Below are positions 59,295-64,000 of a DNA stretch of 64,000 nt, piece by piece. Origin of the DNA: Candidatus Enterousia intestinigallinarum (GTDB lineage: Bacteria; Pseudomonadota; Alphaproteobacteria; Rs-D84). Location: NCBI GenBank assembly GCA_944407095.1, contig OX097180.1, forward strand, positions 124,001-188,000, in the 5' to 3' direction. The first letter of the stretch is position 1. Every line of letters starts with the position of its first letter. The notes under the pieces were generated by a model. The model was given only the letters and a program-made list of their open reading frames with translations. It was not told the origin of the DNA and did not search any database. Position numbers and translations under genes: made by a program.

Positions 59295-59867
59295 TTATGC
59301 CTGCTTTTTCTTTGGTGGCGTGAACTGATACGCCTGTTTACAGTGCTCGTAACAATACGGCTTGCCAACAAACACCGGTGCCCCACAGAAATGAAAACCT
59401 TCGGAATCTGGGTCACCTATTGGCCAACGACACTGGTTTGGCTTCAAATTTGCCATTTCCAAAGAATGCTGAATAATCCGCTGATGCATCGCCAGATTTT
59501 TCGTCATTGATTTGGCACCAGTGGCCGGGGACGAAGTTTTCTTTTCCACCGGTTTTACCGGTTTAGTGACTGACTTTTTAGCAGCGGCCCCCGTACGCGA
59601 TGTGCCTGCCGTTTTTTTTGCAGCACCACGTGTCGCCGTGGTCTTTTTAGCAGTTGACTTAGCAGCCGATTTTTTCGCTTCTGCTTTTTTTGGTTTATCC
59701 GCCGCCGCAACACCACCGGCCTTGGAATTCCAGCCCAAACGGTTCAATTTGCCAACAACGGCATTTTTACTCATCCCCAGACGTTTACCAATTTCAGCCG
59801 TGGACAGCCCCTTGCCGGTCAGCGCCTTTAACTTTTTAAGTGTTGCGTTATCCCAACCTTTACTCAT
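59295..59867 (-). CDS. gcrA: Cell-cycle regulator GcrA
   Basis: 190 residues. GcrA is an alphaproteobacterial sigma-70 cofactor acting at methylated GANTC sites. The N-terminal helix-turn-helix (WDNATLKKLKALTGKGLSTAEIGKRLGMSKNAVVGKLNRLGW in parts) and the C-terminal zinc-like/sigma-binding motif (CRWPIGDPDSEGFHFCGAPV, PYCYEHCKQAYQ) are classic. The linker is a ~60-residue Lys/Ala/Ser/Thr tract (AKKSAAKSTAKKTTATRGAA) like a histone H1 tail, longer and more basic than in Caulobacter. The gene ends ~40 nt before the start of the 795-residue protein gene. Confidence 0.95.
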   Translation of the reverse strand: MSKGWDNATLKKLKALTGKGLSTAEIGKRLGMSKNAVVGKLNRLGWNSKAGGVAAADKPKKAEAKKSAAKSTAKKTTATRGAAKKTAGTSRTGAAAKKSVTKPVKPVEKKTSSPATGAKSMTKNLAMHQRIIQHSLEMANLKPNQCRWPIGDPDSEGFHFCGAPVFVGKPYCYEHCKQAYQFTPPKKKQA

Positions 59868-59940
59868 TTCAAAAAATCCTTGTTATATATAACGTCATAA
59901 TTGTAACATAATTTCGAATCGAAAGGCAAGGGGGAAAAAT

Positions 59941-60417
59941 ATGATTTACAATATCTTTTTCATTGTGCTGTTGGCGGTGGCGGCCATATGCGCGTGGCGT
60001 ATTTGCATTGCCGATTGGCGCCGTCGAATAATACCAGATGCGTATTTGTTCCCGCTGCTGTTGATTGGATTGGCTATAACGCACTTTTTCCCGTGGCCGA
60101 CATCCCCCGCCGACGGGGTAATTGCGGCAATATTCGGATATGCACTGGCCGCGTGTGTTGGGTTTATTTTTGACGTTCGCCAACGTCACCAGAATAAATC
60201 GAACGTCGCACCTGCACCAATCGGTATGGGCGATATAAAACTGATGGCGGCGGGCGGAATATGGTTGGGGACAGTTGGACTGGCCGTGGCACTGATTGTC
60301 GCGTGCGTGGCCGGAATAGTATGGGGATTGTGCCGGAAACAAAAATATATCCCGTTTGCACCGTTCTTTATTATTGGTGGAATTTTGTCTTTAATTACAA
60401 TGGTGTTTTTGATATAA
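59941..60417 (+). CDS. Prepilin peptidase, TadV/CpaA-type
   Basis: 158 residues, the single-domain aspartic membrane peptidase (A24) without the N-methyltransferase part. About five transmembrane helices. Catalytic Asp residues are D25 (ICIADWRRRIIPD) and D98 (APIGMGDIKLMAAGG). Such peptidases process Flp/Tad prepilins. AAGGGGGAAAA precedes the ATG. It leads an operon of three exported proteins of unknown function; no pilin-like gene was seen in the window. Confidence 0.9.
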   Translation: MIYNIFFIVLLAVAAICAWRICIADWRRRIIPDAYLFPLLLIGLAITHFFPWPTSPADGVIAAIFGYALAACVGFIFDVRQRHQNKSNVAPAPIGMGDIKLMAAGGIWLGTVGLAVALIVACVAGIVWGLCRKQKYIPFAPFFIIGGILSLITMVFLI

Positions 60418-60437
60418 TAATCTAAAAACAGGGAATA

Positions 60438-61346
60438 ATGGACAGAGAAATGAAATCGAAAATATTATCCATAATCGGTGCCGTATTCGGTCTGGGGGCA
60501 ATGCCGGCAATGGCAACGACATTTCCGACAACCACAACGCCTTTTTCACAATATGGCCAAATTCAAAATGTTCAAAATTATTCATCAAATCCATTTTGGA
60601 ACCCGAACAGCCCGTATAACCAGCGTATGCCCGTACCAGTTTATGTTCAGGGTACCGATGTGGATACAAACGATTGTCAAACGGTTGTTGGGGCATTGGT
60701 GTCGGCATATTGTGCATCGCGCAACAACTGTGTTGGGATTGACGTTGACGACGCGCGCCCGACGTTGACCGTACAGTTGGCCAGTTTGCCTAACCATAAC
60801 TATGTCACACCGTGTGCTGGATATATCGACACGGAATTCAGCAAATATGTATCCCAAAATGCACTAGCCGTACCGACGGGCGGGGCGGTTGCATTTCCAA
60901 CGGCAACAACACCAAACACAAACACGAACAGCCAACCGGCGGAATTTCAAAACCCATATCAGCAGCAATTACCAACCTGGAACGGCGAACCGTGGATGCA
61001 GGATATGCTTGAACGCAAACAGGAATTGGAACAACTGCAATCTGCGACCACTGGTGGCGATACAACATTGGCACGTGCTGACTTTCCGTCATCGGCATCA
61101 GATTTGACATTTACCCAGCGGATTCAAAACGACGCGGCGGGCTATGCCCCATACACGGGCAAATCTGCATACCGTACAATCAACATAGAAAGTGAAGAGG
61201 CATACCAACAGCGTACAAATGCATATTGCTCATCTGAAATTGCCAAACTTACAACAATTGATACAGACCTGGCAACACTATACAAATGTAAAAACGACGG
61301 AACTCCGTTCAACGATTGCAAAAAATTATTAAAGGGAATTTATTAA
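60438..61346 (+). CDS. Secreted protein of unknown function
   Basis: 302 residues. Signal peptide about 1-27 (IIGAVFGLGAMPAMA). Tyr/Asn/Pro/Thr-rich N-terminal part (PFWNPNSPYNQRMPVPVY), a globular part with CQTVVGALVSAYCASRNNCVGIDVDDARPTLTVQ (in parts) and a C-terminal helical part with CSSEIAKLTTIDTDLATLYKCKNDGTPFNDC. ~7 Cys. Not recognised. 20 nt after the prepilin peptidase gene and overlapping the next open frame, so one transcript is likely; AGGGAATA ribosome-binding site. Confidence 0.72.
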   Translation: MDREMKSKILSIIGAVFGLGAMPAMATTFPTTTTPFSQYGQIQNVQNYSSNPFWNPNSPYNQRMPVPVYVQGTDVDTNDCQTVVGALVSAYCASRNNCVGIDVDDARPTLTVQLASLPNHNYVTPCAGYIDTEFSKYVSQNALAVPTGGAVAFPTATTPNTNTNSQPAEFQNPYQQQLPTWNGEPWMQDMLERKQELEQLQSATTGGDTTLARADFPSSASDLTFTQRIQNDAAGYAPYTGKSAYRTINIESEEAYQQRTNAYCSSEIAKLTTIDTDLATLYKCKNDGTPFNDCKKLLKGIY

Positions 61347-61348
61347 AA

Positions 61349-62392
61349 ATGCGCAAAAATTTGGCCGTCTTTTTTGCCACAGTTGCATTGTTATTCGTTG
61401 CAAATGATGCAAATGCTTTGATGTGGAACGACCCTGGCGTAACCCCGGTACAGAGCATTTCTGATCACCGTTGGCGTGACGCGAACACTGGTCGCCTGAT
61501 AAATGTTACGGGTATGCCAAATGCAACCCCCACCCCAACTCCTTCTCCGGCACCGACCCCAAGTCCTGCACCAAGTTCGTCTGGCACTACGACGCCACGC
61601 ACAAATTGGGGCAGTATGACAAAGGCTGCAAGGGCGGGCGCCGCACTGGGTATTGTCGGTGGCGCAGCCGGCGTATATGCATCAACCGCGGGGCAGGGCG
61701 AGCACAGTGGTTGGAATGTTGCCGGTGGCGCGGCCAGTGGTGCAATTGCCGGCGCATCAATTGGCAGTATATTCCCAGTAATCGGTACTGGTATCGGGGC
61801 AGCTGCTGGCGCGGTTATCGGTGGTTTAATATCTGGTTCCCAATTGTTTTCGGAAACAGATTGTCTTTATGACCCCGTGACAGGTATCTTTACTTGCTGT
61901 AATACGGTATTCAATCAAGGGGAACGCCAGGCAAATATCGGCGATTATATGTTTTGTGGCGTGGAACAGGATGGTACCAATGTTATCGCCGCACCGGGTG
62001 TCCGCCAATGTTTACAGGGAAAAATGAAAGACGAATCCACTTGGTCCGATACCGCCGCGGGGTGGTGGGACGGAATGTGGGTTGATGATTTTTGGCAACC
62101 AGAATGCGTGGCTCGCTATTGTACGGAATCCGGCGCGCCGGCCGAAGGCATAGAATCATATATCGAATACATACCAGATACAACAAACTATTGTTGGAAC
62201 TGGGATTGCGTTTCCGGCTATACGCGCAGTGGTAACACCTGTATCGCCGCATCAACAAACGAACCGGTCAACCCATACACAACACCAGAAAGCCCAAATG
62301 CAAACCCATACGATGTATTGATACAACAACTGCAGCAGTACCGCACAAATATTATCAGAATGTGCGGATATATGTTGGGTACAAATAAATAA
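61349..62392 (+). CDS. Secreted Gly-zipper protein with Cys-rich C-terminus
   Basis: 347 residues from the ATG at 61349 (AAAGGG upstream). Signal peptide (MRKNLAVFFATVALLFVANDANA), Pro/Thr/Ser spacer (TPTPTPSPAPTPSPAPSSS), then a Gly/Ala-rich hydrophobic region (about 100-170, GIVGGAAGVYAS, GGAASGAIAGASIGSIFPVIGTGIGAAAGAVIGGLISG in parts) of glycine-zipper type that could insert in a membrane. A Cys-rich C-terminal part (CLYDPVTGIFTCC, CGVEQDG, CVARYCTESG, CWNWDCVSGY) follows. The combination is reminiscent of pore-forming or outer-membrane glycine-zipper proteins; role unknown. Second exported gene of the prepilin-peptidase operon. Confidence 0.75.
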   Translation: MRKNLAVFFATVALLFVANDANALMWNDPGVTPVQSISDHRWRDANTGRLINVTGMPNATPTPTPSPAPTPSPAPSSSGTTTPRTNWGSMTKAARAGAALGIVGGAAGVYASTAGQGEHSGWNVAGGAASGAIAGASIGSIFPVIGTGIGAAAGAVIGGLISGSQLFSETDCLYDPVTGIFTCCNTVFNQGERQANIGDYMFCGVEQDGTNVIAAPGVRQCLQGKMKDESTWSDTAAGWWDGMWVDDFWQPECVARYCTESGAPAEGIESYIEYIPDTTNYCWNWDCVSGYTRSGNTCIAASTNEPVNPYTTPESPNANPYDVLIQQLQQYRTNIIRMCGYMLGTNK

Positions 62393-62399
62393 AATTTTT

Positions 62400-64000
62400 A
62401 TGCAAATTCGTATAATTGCATCTTTGGTAATTGCACTTTGCGCCACACGTGTGGCGTTTTGTGCAGATGCGCAAAACATCTCCGCGTCTGCATCAACAAA
62501 CACAACTTCAATTATTGGCGACGGAACATCGGATTTTGGGTCCGATTTTATACCGGCGTCTGAACTGCTGGCGCGCCTCCCGGACGAAACACAGTGCGCA
62601 ACGGCCGTGTTCGCGAATGCGCTGCGTGAAAACGCCGGTGCTGTTTCTGAAACAGATTCCGAAACGGATATACAAAAGTGGATATACCAGACCTTTAATA
62701 ACGCCGATGTGTTACGTGCTGTATTGTCCTGTCCAGAAATTGCGTCACGTGCAGACGACGAAACAATTAAATTTCTGCCGATAACATATACTTTTCCAGC
62801 GGGTCGTGAAATTGTTGTAAATTACGAAACACAGCCCAAAATATTAAAACAGCGTGTAACACTGTCAGAAAAGCGTTCATTGCCGTCATCCGATCCAAAC
62901 CCACGGGTCGGCGCACCTGATGACGACGCAATCTGGACAAATACCGATCCCGCCTGGTACGGGATTATGGTGGTACAATCCGGAGCGTTAGATAACTTTG
63001 TCGGTCCAAACAAGAATAACACGGTATCGCTAAAATACATAAACGATAATATCGATACGTTATTTCCCCGGGGCAATCAGTGCACTGGTAAATCGGCACT
63101 GACAAATGATAACACTATGATAAATCGTGCAATGCGCGAAACGGTTGCACTGGACGATGACACAAATGACTACTATGTTGCGGGCGACGCCAACTTACAA
63201 TGGATTTCATACTTAGAAATCGGATTGGACGTTGCGATAACCGTTGCAACAATGGGCGGTGGCACGGTTGTTCTGGGTGCGACCAAGGCTGCCCGCGCAT
63301 CACGAACATTAAAGAATTTAAGTACCACATTGCGCACATTGCGCCAAACGGATTCTGTGCGTGACTATGTACGTATCAGTCAACAGTATGCACGTGCCGC
63401 CGAAGAACTGCGCAATATTGACCGTGTGGCGGACGCGGCTGGTTACGCCCGCAAATCGGCCGAGGTCGAAAACTATGCCCGCACAATGCGCAATTTGGAA
63501 AACACTGACGACAACGTGCGCCAATATCGCCAGGCATCAGAAACATTTTCATCATTAAATCAATATCGACGTACACTGCGCGGATGGCGGATTCCGCAAC
63601 GCGGCAATATTATTGCGCGTACCTGGCGTGCGGTTCGTGCGGCAAATACCGGCGCAACGCAACTGCGCAGCGCGGCCCGTGTCGCGCGCAGCAGTACGCT
63701 GTCCGGACGTGTGCGCGACTGGCTGTTTCAATCAACATTGGCAAATGTCGGGGCACTGGCGCGCCTGGAACGTGCCGGCGGATTTATATACGGCGCGCTG
63801 AAGTTTGTCGGCGGTATGTATGACTGGACGGAAACAAGCACCGGTGATTTCACCAGCGGTATAGAATTCAAGCCATTGACATTATTATCCGCCGACGATT
63901 TACAGGGTCAAGAAAACGTTATAAATCACGGAATGTGGTTGATGTGGGCGGGCGACGCATACACGGCCGCCGATGACGACGCCGCGTTTTTACAGGCAAT
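62400..64000 (+). CDS. Secreted protein, truncated by the window end
   Basis: Starts with ATG at 62400 and stays open in one frame to the window end (533 complete codons). Signal peptide (MQIRIIASLVIALCATRVAFCADA). N-terminal part has DETQCATAVFANALRENAG and a predicted alpha/beta domain with CTGKSALTND; a hydrophobic stretch (IGLDVAITVATMGGGTVVLGATKAA, ~275-300) is followed by a long Arg/Ala-rich helical region (RTLKNLSTTLRTLRQTD, RVADAAGYARKSAEVENYARTM). Not recognised. Located 8 nt after the Gly-zipper protein gene, so it belongs to the prepilin-peptidase operon. Confidence 0.75.
   Translation, partial: MQIRIIASLVIALCATRVAFCADAQNISASASTNTTSIIGDGTSDFGSDFIPASELLARLPDETQCATAVFANALRENAGAVSETDSETDIQKWIYQTFNNADVLRAVLSCPEIASRADDETIKFLPITYTFPAGREIVVNYETQPKILKQRVTLSEKRSLPSSDPNPRVGAPDDDAIWTNTDPAWYGIMVVQSGALDNFVGPNKNNTVSLKYINDNIDTLFPRGNQCTGKSALTNDNTMINRAMRETVALDDDTNDYYVAGDANLQWISYLEIGLDVAITVATMGGGTVVLGATKAARASRTLKNLSTTLRTLRQTDSVRDYVRISQQYARAAEELRNIDRVADAAGYARKSAEVENYARTMRNLENTDDNVRQYRQASETFSSLNQYRRTLRGWRIPQRGNIIARTWRAVRAANTGATQLRSAARVARSSTLSGRVRDWLFQSTLANVGALARLERAGGFIYGALKFVGGMYDWTETSTGDFTSGIEFKPLTLLSADDLQGQENVINHGMWLMWAGDAYTAADDDAAFLQA

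Overview
The window looks like a chromosomal segment of an alphaproteobacterium with a compact genome, probably one of the uncultured, host-associated (gut-type) lineages. The lineage evidence is a GcrA cell-cycle regulator, a DUF2155 protein, an alphaproteobacterial XRE regulator, a ybgC-tolQ-tolR-tolA cluster without tolB/pal, an EnvZ/OmpR-like pair of the alphaproteobacterial type and a short TadV/CpaA-type prepilin peptidase. Genes are tightly packed, often with ATGA or TAATG junctions. Most operons end in clean GC-hairpin plus T-tract terminators, frequently shared by converging genes. The species cannot be named from the sequence alone.

Layout. 1-5.9 kb: a minus-strand operon DUF2155, small membrane protein, DUF1460 lipoprotein, tsaD, two paralogous C/H/D proteins, xseA. 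It is followed by a Cys-rich secreted protein gene with its own promoter and a long structured leader. 5.9-7.4 kb: a plus-strand pair, an AbiEii-type nucleotidyltransferase without AbiEi and a metallophosphoesterase. 7.4-9.7 kb: the rpsP-rimM-trmD-rplS operon. 9.8-17.4 kb: a lipoprotein, glutamate dehydrogenase, tRNA-Gly(CCC) with a GIY-YIG gene and palindromic repeats, a LysM membrane protein, an unusual phosphofructokinase and secA. 17.5-22.5 kb: a 1390-residue Cys-rich repeat protein with a recent 324-bp internal duplication, and the RNase P RNA. 22.5-28.4 kb: dnaK, rplY/ctc, rsmD, tadA, gpmI and an XRE regulator. 28.5-33.5 kb: an operon of envelope proteins of unknown function. 33.6-41.8 kb: dnaE-rsmH, and a/b-hydrolase-ruvB-ybgC-tolQRA. 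41.9-53.7 kb (plus strand): a secreted protein, a two-component system, argS, rplM-rpsI, tig, thyA, small envelope proteins, rpsA and an adenylate kinase. 53.7-56 kb: corA, a tRNA-Pro(GGG) whose 3' end is duplicated in a 96-bp direct repeat, and acpS. 56-64 kb: a second Cys-rich secreted protein with a homologous structured leader, a large coiled-coil/Pro-Glu-rich membrane protein, gcrA, and a prepilin-peptidase-led operon of secreted proteins that runs off the window.

Themes. Housekeeping genes (translation, replication, envelope energisation, secretion) alternate with a large, mostly uncharacterised set of exported Cys-rich, Ser/Thr-rich or Gly-rich proteins. The most novel-looking element is a pair of ~240-270 nt leaders at 0.69-0.97 kb and 56.55-56.79 kb. 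They differ in sequence but have the same architecture: promoter, GGCGC/GCGCC hairpin, mutually exclusive A:B or B:C pairing, an intrinsic terminator, then a ribosome-binding site partly complementary to segment C. Both lie directly upstream of Cys-rich secreted proteins, which suggests a shared, undescribed attenuator or riboswitch class. Other points of interest are the orphan AbiEii-phosphoesterase pair, the tRNA-Pro att-like duplication, several proteins with replaced catalytic residues, and histone H1-like Lys/Ala tails on unrelated proteins.
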